This document shows positions 24,561 to 33,053 of a stretch of 64,000 nucleotides of DNA, in pieces. The notes below the pieces were generated by a model. The model saw only the letters and a list, made by a program, of their open reading frames with translations, searched no databases and was not told the DNA's origin. The number at the start of each line of letters is the position of its first letter. The stretch's first letter is position 1. The DNA is from Paenibacillus daejeonensis DSM 15491. GTDB taxonomy: Bacteria; Bacillota; Bacilli; Paenibacillales; Paenibacillaceae. Location: assembly GCF_000378385.1 (NCBI RefSeq), contig NZ_KB899660.1, forward strand, positions 310,001 to 374,000, given 5' to 3'. The translations under genes and the position numbers were made by a program.

Positions 24561-26129
24561 TTGTACCTTACCAATACGGAAATAATCGGCATCTACATAG
24601 CCAGCCGACTCCTGACCAGACAATGTCAGGGCGAACAACCCGCATTTTGCACCAACCCATTTGCCCGGCTCCGCTTGGAATAGCGGGGCTTCTACGGAAT
24701 GAAACCTTTCGCCGTCCCAGCTGTAGGTAAAGGAGCATTTTGCCCCTTCCTCAACCACTAGACGAATCGTCACTACATTACCTTGACACACTGTACTCCA
24801 CAGCTGCTGCTCCTGCTCCTCAGTGCCTTGTACAAGAACCAATTGTCCGGCTTGTCCTTCCTCTGACCCACGAATCGCAAGATACAGATAACGCAAGCCA
24901 AATACAATCATCCCGGCTTGTGCTTGAGGACGCAGTTGCGCGAAATCGAGCCTCGTTTCGGCTGCAAAGGCCAGTGCCGGGAACTTCTGCATGAGCAGCT
25001 GCGGCGCATCATATAATTCCGTTCCGTCAAGAGCTGGCGCTGCGAATAACCGTAGATGACCCGGCCGTTCCTGCAAGCTGTACCAATCCTCCTGCAGATT
25101 GCCCTGCCACTGCCATTGCAAGCCAAGGTCGACGGCGTCAAATTCATCCGTGGTTTCCGGTATCTCGATTGGCCAGTCCTTGCCAACGTCCGGCTTGGTC
25201 AACCGCTCCACAGGCTCTCCAATTTCCGCGTTTGTGCCCCTCGCTTTACCGATAATTGGCCAATCATCAATCCATGTAACCGGCTGCAGGTGAACGATCC
25301 GGCCATAGGCATCCTTGTCCTGGAAATGCATGAACCAAGACTCTCCTGATTCCAGCTCCACCCAGCCGCCCTGGTGTGGTCCGTTGACCTCTGACTCCCC
25401 TTGATGCATAACAATGCGATCCTCATACGGACCGAACACCGATTGAGAGCGCATAACGACTTGCCAGCCTGTTGCCACACCACCGGCCGGTGCAAAAATG
25501 TAATACCAGCCATTTCGCTTATACATCTTCGGTCCTTCCATGGTTGGGTGCGACTCGGTCCCATCGAACACGATCTGGCCTTCATCGAGCAATTGCTTGC
25601 CATCTGGAGTCATCCGGCACAGATTCAGCTTGTGCTTGATGCCGCTGCGGCTATGAGCATAGGCATGGACCAGGTACGCCTGACCATCCTCGTCCCAGAA
25701 TGGGCAAGTATCGATCAGCCCTTTTCCAGCCTTAACCAGATGCAGCGGGCTCCACTCATCAGCCGGATCATCAGCCTGGGTCATGAAGATGCCCACATCC
25801 GGATCGCCATAGTAGATCCAGAACTTGCCGTCATGGTGCCGGATTGCAGGCGCCCATACGCCTTTTCCATGTTGAGGCCGCTCGTAGCCCTCCAGTGGCA
25901 TGGTTTGGATCGCGTGGTTAATCAGACGCCAGTTCACAAGGTCCTTCGAATGCAGAATCGGCAGCCCCGGCAGATGCCCGAAACTTGAAGCGGTCATATA
26001 GAAATCCTCGCCTACCCGAATCACATCCGGATCGGAGTAATCTGCATGCAGCACAGGGTTGCGAAACGTGCCATCTCCCTGGTCCGCAACCCAGGCCGGC
26101 GTTATGTAATGTTGCGATTGATTGGTCAT
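24549..26129 (-). CDS. GH43 glycoside hydrolase (xylosidase/arabinofuranosidase type)
   Basis: The 526-residue protein is a five-bladed GH43 propeller (about 20-310) followed by a lectin-like C-terminal beta-sandwich (about 330-520). Catalytic residues are seen in NPVLHADYSDPDVIRVG (base Asp), GLIDTCPFWDEDG (pKa-modulating Asp) and TMEGPKMYKRNGWYY (acid Glu). There is no signal peptide, so it would cleave imported xylo- or arabino-oligosaccharides in the cytoplasm. AGGAGGG lies 7 bases before the ATG. It lies 1.2 kb from the GntR-type regulator but in its own transcript. Confidence 0.88.
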   Translation of the reverse strand: MTNQSQHYITPAWVADQGDGTFRNPVLHADYSDPDVIRVGEDFYMTASSFGHLPGLPILHSKDLVNWRLINHAIQTMPLEGYERPQHGKGVWAPAIRHHDGKFWIYYGDPDVGIFMTQADDPADEWSPLHLVKAGKGLIDTCPFWDEDGQAYLVHAYAHSRSGIKHKLNLCRMTPDGKQLLDEGQIVFDGTESHPTMEGPKMYKRNGWYYIFAPAGGVATGWQVVMRSQSVFGPYEDRIVMHQGESEVNGPHQGGWVELESGESWFMHFQDKDAYGRIVHLQPVTWIDDWPIIGKARGTNAEIGEPVERLTKPDVGKDWPIEIPETTDEFDAVDLGLQWQWQGNLQEDWYSLQERPGHLRLFAAPALDGTELYDAPQLLMQKFPALAFAAETRLDFAQLRPQAQAGMIVFGLRYLYLAIRGSEEGQAGQLVLVQGTEEQEQQLWSTVCQGNVVTIRLVVEEGAKCSFTYSWDGERFHSVEAPLFQAEPGKWVGAKCGLFALTLSGQESAGYVDADYFRIGKVQANA

Positions 26130-26280
26130 TATCGTTCCCTCCTAAGTGAATACTTAGGGTTAACTGTATACGATTACAGAGTGTATTTCTGCCCACTTTG
26201 ATGCTGTTTTCATCTGAATTTTATATATTCTTGTCATCCAAGCCTATACCAACGCACACAACCTTTGTACACGTACACCT

Positions 26281-27066
26281 CCAACGAAAGTTTCTTGCCT
26301 TACAGCCCCACCAACCGCCACACGCTCACCTCCAACGAAAGTTTCTTGCCTTGCAGCCCCACCAACAGCCGCATGCTCACCTCCAACGAAAGTTTCTTGC
26401 CTTACAGCCCCACCAACTGCCGCACGACCACCTTCCAACGAAAGTTTCTTGCCTTACAGCCCCACCAACCGCCGCACGCACACCTCCAACGAAAGTTTCT
26501 TGCCTTACAGCCTCACCAACCGCCGCACGACCACCTTCCAACGAAAGTTTCTTGCCTTACAGCTCCACCAACCGCCGCACGCTCACCTCCAACGAAAGTT
26601 TCTTGCCTTACAGCTCCACCAACAGCCGCATGCTCACCTCCAACGAAAGTTTCTTGCCTTACAGCCTCACCAACCGCCGCACGCACACCTCCAACGAAAG
26701 TTTCTTGCCTTACAGCTCCACCAACCGCCGCACGCTCACCTCTAACGAAAGTTTCTTGCCTTACAGCCTCACCAACCGCCGCACGCACACCTTCAACGAA
26801 AGTTTCTTTACTTACAGCCCCCGCCGTACCCATCTCAGCCACCTCCAAGTAAACTTTCTATACTTACAGCCCCCGCCGTACCCATCTCAGCTATTTCCAA
26901 GTAAACTTTCTATACTTACAGCCCCCACCGCAACCGTCTCAGCTACTCCAAGTAAACTTTCCATACTTACAGTCCCCGCCGCACCCAGCTCAGCCACCTC
27001 CAAGTAAACTTTCTATACCTACAGCCCCCGTCGCAGCTGTTTGTAAGCCAAGTTTCCTTACAGTTG
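26281..27066. repeat. 51-52 bp minisatellite, about 16 copies
   Basis: CCAACGAAAG-type unit starts are seen at 26281, 26332, 26383, 26435, 26486, 26538, 26589, 26640, 26691, 26742 and 26793. Diverged CCAAGTAAAC units follow at 26845, 26897, 26948 and 27000, with a last relic near 27048. The period alternates between 51 and 52. Each typical unit reads CCAACGAAAGTTTCTTGCC, TTACAG, then a C-rich half. Reading frames stay open on both strands only because the unit lacks stops. The rest of 26130-27185 holds no gene besides the terminator at 27127. Confidence 0.9.
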
Positions 27067-27126
27067 CACCTCACATCATATTGCGCTAATCCACCTCATC
27101 CCCCACCACTTCTCCGGCCAAACAAC

Positions 27127-27169
27127 AAAACGCCTGTCCTCCCCGACTATCGGGGAGGACAAGCGTTTT
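27127..27169. terminator. Long bidirectional terminator
   Basis: A 20-bp arm (27127-27146) pairs with 27150-27169 with one G-U type mismatch around a 3-base CTA loop; the core is GTCCTCCCCGA. T-runs lie on both sides. It ends the hxlA-hxlB-hxlR transcript. Confidence 0.9.
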
Positions 27170-27185
27170 TCAACTACTATATAGG

Positions 27186-27548
27186 TTACTTCCACACGAC
27201 CTGCTCGCCATATTGCTTGCCCCAGTCGTACATGAGGCGCAGCACGGGCATCAGGCTCTGGCCGTATGCCGTGAGGGAATACTCGACACGCGGCGGTACT
27301 TCGGCATAGACCTTGCGCTCCACCAGTTGGTCTTCTTCCAGCTCGCGCAGTTGGTTCGTCAGCATCTTCTGGGTAATCTGGGGGATCATCTTCTTCAGCT
27401 CGCTAAACCGCTTGGTCCCTTCGAGCCCCAGATGCCACAGGATGATAAGCTTCCACTTGCCGCCAATCACAGCCAGCGTCAGCTCTTTCTCACAATTGAT
27501 CTCCCGCAGGTTGATCCGTTCTTTCAGCAGTTGTGCCATCTGCTCCAT
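27186..27548 (-). CDS. hxlR: HxlR-family regulator
   Basis: This 120-residue winged-helix protein carries the family hallmarks: the Cys of [60 protein letters not shown] and the wing [17 protein letters not shown]. In Bacillus subtilis HxlR activates hxlAB in response to formaldehyde. Here the gene lies downstream of hxlB on the same strand, 86 bases away, so it may be co-transcribed and form a positive loop. The conserved Cys near residue 19 could be the formaldehyde sensor. Confidence 0.85.
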   Translation of the reverse strand: MEQMAQLLKERINLREINCEKELTLAVIGGKWKLIILWHLGLEGTKRFSELKKMIPQITQKMLTNQLRELEEDQLVERKVYAEVPPRVEYSLTAYGQSLMPVLRLMYDWGKQYGEQVVWK

Positions 27549-27634
27549 CCCCCTTTTCCCCCAGTATACCTGAACCCTGGCGCTTCCGCCACAGGTATGC
27601 TCATCGATGACAATGACTACTGAGCGGGAAAAGA

Positions 27635-28195
27635 CTACTCCAGATTGGCGTGGCTGCCGTACATGGTCTTGCCGTCAAGCTCACGCAGTTCCATTAACCG
27701 CAGGATTACCGCATCATAGCAGAGCAGCAGTCCCTGTTCGAAAAGCGAACCCATCGGCTGCACCGATAACCGCTCCGGCGCATCGTCTGTCTTCTGCGAT
27801 GCCGCGAGCTCGATAACCAAGTCCGCTTGCGACGCAAGCGTCGACTTCGGCTGGGTCGTCACCAGCGCGACTGTACCGCCTAATTGCTTCGCTTTGCCGG
27901 TCATCGCCACCAGACTCGCGGTCTCCCCGGAGCCCGATCCGAGCACCAACATATCACCGGCTTGCATGCCAGGGGTCGACGTCTCGCCGACTACATGCGC
28001 CTTCACGCCCAAGTGCATCAGACGCATAGCAAAGGCTCGACCCATCAGTCCCGATCGCCCCGCTCCAGCGACGAAGACAGCAGGCGCTGCATGCAGCGCC
28101 TCCGCCAGTCGATCCGCTTCGCTAGCCGGAATGGCCGAAGCGAGCGCCGTAAGCTCCTGGGCAATCCGGTCCGCCCAATTCTGAACCGCCGACAT
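27635..28195 (-). CDS. hxlB: 6-phospho-3-hexuloisomerase
   Basis: PHI isomerises hexulose-6-phosphate to fructose-6-phosphate, the second step of formaldehyde fixation by the ribulose monophosphate pathway. The 186-residue SIS-domain protein shows [40 protein letters not shown] and [18 protein letters not shown], all typical of the family. The start at 28195 is 4 bases after the hxlA stop and has a CGGAG-type site within the hxlA end. It forms an operon with hxlA. Confidence 0.9.
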   Translation of the reverse strand: MSAVQNWADRIAQELTALASAIPASEADRLAEALHAAPAVFVAGAGRSGLMGRAFAMRLMHLGVKAHVVGETSTPGMQAGDMLVLGSGSGETASLVAMTGKAKQLGGTVALVTTQPKSTLASQADLVIELAASQKTDDAPERLSVQPMGSLFEQGLLLCYDAVILRLMELRELDGKTMYGSHANLE

Positions 28196-28199
28196 GAGC

Positions 28200-28832
28200 T
28201 TACGCTCCGCGGACCAGACGCTGCATAGCCGCAGCGACTGCCGGTTTGTCTTCAACACCGGTAATTCCGCCGCCCACAATCACGAGATCGGGCTCAGCCG
28301 CGATAACTTCTTCAATGGTGTCGAGCTTGATGCCGCCAGCAATCGCAGTCTTCGCTTTGCTTACGACGCTTTTAATCGTCTTCAGCTCGGCAAACGAATT
28401 TTTGCCTGCCGCCTGATGATCGTATCCAGCATGGACACAGATGTAATCCACGCCAAGCGCGTCGATCTCCCGTGCCCGCTTCTCCAGGTTTGGCACATTA
28501 ATCATGTCCACCATCACTTGCTTGCCTTGTTTCTTCGCTTCTTCTACTGCGCCAGAAATCGTCGAATCATCCGAAACTCCAAGTACAGTAATGATGTCTG
28601 CGCCAGCTTCAGAAGCCTTCATGACTTCGTATCCGCCTGCATCCATGATTTTCAGGTCAGCCAATACCTGCAGAGCAGGGAACCGGTCTTTGATTGCCTT
28701 CACCGCGTGCAGCCCCTCATTGATAACAACCGGCGTGCCGATCTCTACCACGTCGATATAGGCTTCAACTTCGCTAACCAATTTGATCGCTTCCGGAATA
28801 TTCACCAAGTCCAATGCCAATTGCAGTTTCAT
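28200..28832 (-). CDS. hxlA: 3-hexulose-6-phosphate synthase
   Basis: HPS condenses formaldehyde with ribulose-5-phosphate. The 210-residue TIM barrel of the orotidine-decarboxylase superfamily shows MKLQLALDLVNIPEAI, EIGTPVVINEGLHAVKAIK, VLADLKIMDAGGYE (the DxK-x-xD active site) and VGGGITG near the phosphate-binding end. GGGAG lies upstream of the ATG. With HxlB it forms the ribulose monophosphate shunt, used either for formaldehyde detoxification or for making ribulose-5-phosphate. Confidence 0.92.
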   Translation of the reverse strand: MKLQLALDLVNIPEAIKLVSEVEAYIDVVEIGTPVVINEGLHAVKAIKDRFPALQVLADLKIMDAGGYEVMKASEAGADIITVLGVSDDSTISGAVEEAKKQGKQVMVDMINVPNLEKRAREIDALGVDYICVHAGYDHQAAGKNSFAELKTIKSVVSKAKTAIAGGIKLDTIEEVIAAEPDLVIVGGGITGVEDKPAVAAAMQRLVRGA

Positions 28833-28868
28833 CTATTCATCGCTCCCTATTTGTCGGTATTGAGTACA

Positions 28869-28925
28869 GGCTCTATTGTAGAGCCCCTCTTTCCGATTAG
28901 GAAGTACGCACTTTAAAGTGGCGTA
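28869..28925 (-). promoter_or_regulatory. hxlA control region: dyad operator and leader hairpin
   Basis: TACGCACTTTAAAGTGGCGT with a final A (28905-28925) is a nearly perfect dyad around ACTTTAAAGT and is the best candidate HxlR site. Downstream on the minus strand GGCTCTA-TTG-TAGAGCC (28869-28885) is a perfect 7-bp hairpin. A TACAAT -10 lies within that hairpin, with a poor -35, as expected for an activator-dependent promoter. Confidence 0.5.
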
Positions 28926-28988
28926 GTTACCAGGAGGATACTATTGTGTCCCACAAGACGTTGCAGCCGCACATGGCCTTGCTGTGCA

Positions 28989-29882
28989 TTACCCTTTAAC
29001 CGAGCCAATCATGACCCCTTTCTCAAAATACTTCTGCAGGAACGGGTAGAGAATCAACACCGGCAGCGTTGAGACGATAATTACGCCATACTTGATCTGG
29101 TCAGCATACCGCTGGGCATAACCGCCCGAAGCGCCTCCCGCACCCGCACCATCCGAGAACACCTGATTCGAGAGCAAGATGTCTCGCAAGATGATCTGCA
29201 GCGGCTGCAAATTGTTATCGCGGATATAGATGAGTGCTGTGAAAAAATTGTTCCAATGACCGACCAGGTAATAGAGACCGATCACCGAAATCATTGCTTT
29301 GGACAACGGCAGCGCCACCTTGGTAAAGTAGGTGAAATGCGAGCAGCCATCGATCGCCGCCGCTTCGTAGAGCTCCTTGGGCAGCGTATTCTCAAAGAAC
29401 GTACGCGCAATAATTAGGTAGAACACGTTGACACTGAACGGAATGATAAACACCCAAGGCGTATTGATCATCCCCATGTCGCGAATAATCAGATAGGTGG
29501 GTATCAAGCCGCCGTTGAAGAACATCGTGAAGACGAAGATAAACATCAACACGCGTCTTGGTTTGAACTGCTGACGAGACAGTACATACGCTGCGGGCAG
29601 TGTAACCAGCAGGTTGACGAGGGTACCAGCAGAGGTGTAGAACAACGTGTTCCGGTACCCCATCCAGATCCGTTCATCCTGGAAGATCTGACTGTAGCCG
29701 AAGAAGCTGATCCCTTTCGGAAACAACAGCACCTGTCCTGTAGAAACAAGCGTCGAATCACTAATTGAAGCAATAATAATAAAATACAGCGGATAGGCAA
29801 TGATCAGAAAAATCACCGAACAGCAAATGAACAAAGCGATGCGAAACGCAAGCTCGCCGCCACTCAGCCGCAAGCGGACCAT
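28989..29882 (-). CDS. Carbohydrate ABC permease, LplC/YtcP type
   Basis: The 297-residue permease has six membrane segments, the EAA loop YEAAAIDGCSHFTYFTKVALP (around residue 185) and the C-terminal signature FLQKYFEKGVMIGSVKG. A Gly/Ala-rich insertion (DGAGAGGASGGYA, about residue 250) sits in an external loop, where the family varies. AGGAGG lies 7 bases before the ATG at 29882. It belongs with the LplB-type permease at 30206 and the lipoprotein at 31136 but is separated from them by 323 bases of repeats. Confidence 0.9.
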   Translation of the reverse strand: MVRLRLSGGELAFRIALFICCSVIFLIIAYPLYFIIIASISDSTLVSTGQVLLFPKGISFFGYSQIFQDERIWMGYRNTLFYTSAGTLVNLLVTLPAAYVLSRQQFKPRRVLMFIFVFTMFFNGGLIPTYLIIRDMGMINTPWVFIIPFSVNVFYLIIARTFFENTLPKELYEAAAIDGCSHFTYFTKVALPLSKAMISVIGLYYLVGHWNNFFTALIYIRDNNLQPLQIILRDILLSNQVFSDGAGAGGASGGYAQRYADQIKYGVIIVSTLPVLILYPFLQKYFEKGVMIGSVKG

Positions 29883-29948
29883 AGCCTCACCTCCTAGTGT
29901 AAAGTAATGCGACTCTTTTACGCCTTGCCCACTCATGAGATACCGCGC

Positions 29949-30130
29949 TAACGAAACTGGATATCGCTATATGCCACAAAACGATACATTTAGTCAGTTA
30001 ACGAAACTGGGTAATCTTATATTCCTCCAAAGCGTTTTTTTTGATGGTTTTAGATCAAATAGGGTGATTTAGTTTCGTTAGAGTTTTTTTGTTCTGCTTT
30101 TATGCAAAATAAGGTTGTGTAGTTTCCTTA
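29949..30130. repeat. Dyad-symmetric four-copy intergenic repeat, locus B
   Basis: Four copies of a TAACGAAACT motif, with a CTTATTT-like block at positions 18-24, start at 29949 and 29999 on the plus strand and at 30080 and 30130 on the minus strand (the last reads TAAGG). Each pair is 50 bp apart and both pairs share the centre 30039.5. The repeats occupy most of the gap between two permease genes of one operon. Confidence 0.85.
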
Positions 30131-30205
30131 CCTCTTGAGGGCCTGGCTTTCGCACCAAGCCCCCTCTCCCTCATAGCGGCCATCAAACGATTTCAACGCA
30201 CTCCT

Positions 30206-31111
30206 CTAGAACAAACTCGTATTCGATGCCCGCTTCGAAATCTGATTCATAGTAATCAGAAACGCAAAATTAATCACCGTGTTAAACAATCCAATCGCCG
30301 CGGCCAGACTGAACTGGTTGGAGACAATACCAATCTTGTAGACATACGTGGAGATTACCTCCGAGACCGGCAGATTGAGCGAATTTTGCATCAGGAAGAT
30401 TTTCTCGAACCCGGTGCTCAGAATATTCCCCATGCTCAGGATGAACAGGATAATAATCGTGGGCACCAGTGTCGGCACATCAATGAAACGGACCATCTGC
30501 CAACGATTAGCACCGTCGATTTTGGCCGAATCATACAGCTGCGGATCCACACCGGAGAGTGCGGCCAGATAGATGATGCTGCTCCAGCCCGCATGCTGCC
30601 ATATATCTGAGAGCACATAGGTCGGAATGAATGTGGTCGTCGAACCAAGCCAGTGAATATGACCCAGACCGATGGATTGCATCAGATGGCCAACGATTCC
30701 GGTACTTGGAGACAACAGCACATGCAGCATGCCCACGAGCACAATAACGGAGATGAAATGAGGCGCATACACCGTTGTCTGCATCAGCTTTTTCCAGCGG
30801 CGGTTCTGAATCTGGTTCAGGACCAGCGCGAGGATAATGGGGGCCGGAAATCCGACCACCAGCGTCGACAAACTGATTAGAAACGTATTACGGATCAGGT
30901 CTGTGAACAGATAACTGTCCATGAACTGCTGGAAGTAAAACCAGCCCCGCCACTCCCCGCCGGTCAGTCCTTTGCTGAAATCAAAATCACGGAAGGCGAG
31001 CTGAGCGCCATACATCGGAATGTAGTTGAAGATGATAATGACTGCCAGCGCGGGCAGAATCATCACCCATAGCTGATAATCCTGTCTCAGGCTGTTCAAA
31101 ATGGTTCGCAT
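30206..31111 (-). CDS. Carbohydrate ABC permease, LplB type
   Basis: The 301-residue permease starts MRTILNSLRQDYQLWVMILP and carries FNYIPMYGAQLAFRDFDF, six membrane segments and the EAA loop YDSAKIDGANRWQMVRFIDVP near residue 190. It ends in NQISKRASNTSLF, as in other LplB proteins. GGAGGG precedes the ATG by 7 bases, and only 24 bases separate it from the lipoprotein gene. Confidence 0.9.
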   Translation of the reverse strand: MRTILNSLRQDYQLWVMILPALAVIIIFNYIPMYGAQLAFRDFDFSKGLTGGEWRGWFYFQQFMDSYLFTDLIRNTFLISLSTLVVGFPAPIILALVLNQIQNRRWKKLMQTTVYAPHFISVIVLVGMLHVLLSPSTGIVGHLMQSIGLGHIHWLGSTTTFIPTYVLSDIWQHAGWSSIIYLAALSGVDPQLYDSAKIDGANRWQMVRFIDVPTLVPTIIILFILSMGNILSTGFEKIFLMQNSLNLPVSEVISTYVYKIGIVSNQFSLAAAIGLFNTVINFAFLITMNQISKRASNTSLF

Positions 31112-31135
31112 CGCCGTCCCTCCTCGTAGTTATGA

Positions 31136-32737
31136 CTATTGCTCTTGCAAATGCTCGTCATAATATTGCTGCATAATCTCCAGGTTCCGCTCCAATCCTG
31201 CCTTAGTCATCTCATTCACATACCGATCCCACTCCCCATCAATCCCACCGTTGATCACCCACTTGGCAAACGAAGTATCCGCAAGGTTCATCACATTGGT
31301 ATTGTTCAGGCTGAGCGTGTTATTGTCCTGGGTTGAATATTTGATGAACAGGCCCGGGTAAATATCTCGCATTGGATCGACATCGGCGAGCGCATCGGCC
31401 AGTGGTTCAGACTGCGTCAGCACCTCCTGCATGTCCTTGCCCAAGGTCAACTCCATATCGTCCGGAATATAGAAGGCACCATTGTCTGCCCAGGAGGAGG
31501 TCCACTTCCAGGTGCCCGGATCCATCTGAGTATCCTGCGGCGGCAACACGCTATACGTACCGTCGCCGTGATCCTCAATATTGGGTCCGATTGAGCCGAA
31601 GAGTACCTGGATGCCGACCTCCGGATCATACAGCTCGTTAATAAAACGCATGGCGGCTTCCTTATTTTTGGATGTTGCCGACATCACAATTTGATTGGAG
31701 CCATAATTCAAGTTAAACGCATCATAACTCCAGGATACCTCTGCTCCTGGTGTTGCCTGCAACGGAGGCATCGAGGTGTATTGGGACGCTACTTGTTCCC
31801 CGAAGCGGTCAGAGGCTACCCAGCCCCAAGTGAATCCGACTTTTGCTGTATCGCCCGTACCTCGGGCAAGTGCCTGATACTTCGTATAATCACTCGTAAA
31901 CACTTCTGGGTTAATCAGTCCTGCCGCATACAGCTTGTTGAGGAAACCGATGACTTCCTTGAACCGCTCGTCAACCAGGAAGTTCTTCACTTCCCCGTCC
32001 TCCACAAAATACCCTTGACCGCTTACTTCAGCGGAGATGGTAATGCCCATGCTTCCGAGCAGCACTGCTGGGTTGAAATACCCTCCGATCCCTCCCGGCC
32101 AGTCCATTGGAATCTCATCGTTCGGATTGCCGTCCCCATTGGCATCCTCATTCTTGAATGCCAGGAGCACATCATAGAGCTCATCCCAGGTGGTTGGCAT
32201 ATCCAGACCTAGATTATCGAGCCACTGCTGATTAATGTATTGGCGTGTGGACGAATCGGGCCAATATCGCTGGTATTTAGGCAGACCATAAATTTGACCG
32301 TCTCGCTGCGTCGCTATACTTAGAGTTTCGGGTTTTTCTTCGAACATCCGCTGCACATTAGGCGCCAGCTCCATGAACTCATTCAAATCCTGGAACAGTC
32401 CCTGGAATTGGGCAAAGTCCGAATCCGTAATGACATTGGCACCAACAAACAAATCCGGGACATCGCCACTGGCGAGCATCGTTCCCTTCATCTGATCCCA
32501 GTCTGCAGAAATTTCCTGCCAGTCGATCTTCACGCCTGCAGCTGCTTCCACCTCTTGCAGCCATTCCATCTCGGCAACCGGCTTAGTGAGTGCATGCTTG
32601 ACGACGATCCCTTTTAATCGTACCGGTGTGGTGCCGTCCCCTGCTTCCCCTGCATTGTCCGAGTTGGAGCAAGCAGCGAGGACAGTTGTGGAGACCAAGA
32701 CGAGCGTGAGCGTCATACCTAATGTTTTGCGCATCAT
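31136..32737 (-). CDS. Extracellular solute-binding lipoprotein
   Basis: The 533-residue protein begins MMRKTLGMTLTLVLVSTTVL with lipobox LAAC (Cys near residue 23). It is followed by a family 1-type binding domain: KGIVVKHALTKPVAEMEWLQ, ADWDQMKGTMLASGDVPDLF, WLDNLGLDMPTTWDELYDVL and AMRFINELYDPEVG. It should capture an oligosaccharide for the two permeases downstream. GGGGG lies 7 bases before the ATG. CcpA-like elements lie upstream at 32881-32932. Confidence 0.9.
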   Translation of the reverse strand: MMRKTLGMTLTLVLVSTTVLAACSNSDNAGEAGDGTTPVRLKGIVVKHALTKPVAEMEWLQEVEAAAGVKIDWQEISADWDQMKGTMLASGDVPDLFVGANVITDSDFAQFQGLFQDLNEFMELAPNVQRMFEEKPETLSIATQRDGQIYGLPKYQRYWPDSSTRQYINQQWLDNLGLDMPTTWDELYDVLLAFKNEDANGDGNPNDEIPMDWPGGIGGYFNPAVLLGSMGITISAEVSGQGYFVEDGEVKNFLVDERFKEVIGFLNKLYAAGLINPEVFTSDYTKYQALARGTGDTAKVGFTWGWVASDRFGEQVASQYTSMPPLQATPGAEVSWSYDAFNLNYGSNQIVMSATSKNKEAAMRFINELYDPEVGIQVLFGSIGPNIEDHGDGTYSVLPPQDTQMDPGTWKWTSSWADNGAFYIPDDMELTLGKDMQEVLTQSEPLADALADVDPMRDIYPGLFIKYSTQDNNTLSLNNTNVMNLADTSFAKWVINGGIDGEWDRYVNEMTKAGLERNLEIMQQYYDEHLQEQ

Positions 32738-32880
32738 TCATTTTCCCCCTACCTATTTGGATTTGTGCCAAGCGAGCAGCTGTGAGGCACTATCGATCTG
32801 GCTGCAGTGAGGCGTCCTGCTCTTGCGGCCACCTTACTGTACCCCGCCGTTTCAGCTGAGGTAAACGGGCAGTTTTTGAA

Positions 32881-32932
32881 CGCTTTCATTTTTTGAAAGC
32901 GGTTTAATTAAAAAGGTCGTAAAACGCTTTCA
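32881..32932 (-). promoter_or_regulatory. Cluster of CcpA-like (cre) half-sites
   Basis: CGCTTTCA/TGAAAGCG occurs three times: 32881-32888, 32894-32901 (inverted, forming a hairpin with the first) and 32925-32932. Each resembles TGWAANCGNTNWCA with one or two mismatches at the end. Carbon catabolite control of the importer is inferred. The rest of 32738-33000 shows nothing further. Confidence 0.5.
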
Positions 32933-33000
32933 GAACAGTCATACCAAGGCTTTTGAAAAAATGACACCTTTGAAATTTTGCCTATTCCAGGTTCCAAAAA

Positions 33001-33046
33001 GCAAGAAGGCTGTCAACCACCGAATGCGGCGGACAGCCTTCCTTGC
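33001..33046 (-). terminator. Terminator of the AraC sensor gene
   Basis: AAGGCTGTC (33006-33014) pairs with GACAGCCTT (33032-33040), extended by GCAAG/CTTGC with one bulged base. A T-run follows on the minus strand. Confidence 0.8.
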
Positions 33047-33053
33047 ACGCTAC

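Noticed and set aside
26198-27007. A 269-residue open frame with 17-residue repeats over the minisatellite, and similar frames on both strands
   Set aside because: All frames are open because the unit lacks stop codons, the period alternates 51/52 so any peptide repeat changes frame, and no ribosome binding site precedes the start.
26281-27066. CRISPR array
   Set aside because: The whole 51-52 bp unit is repeated with no unique spacers, and no cas genes are present.
29949-30130. Repeat locus B (and A, C) as ordinary rho-independent terminators
   Set aside because: There are four separated copies with 26-base intervening stretches rather than one compact GC-rich stem with a T-run.
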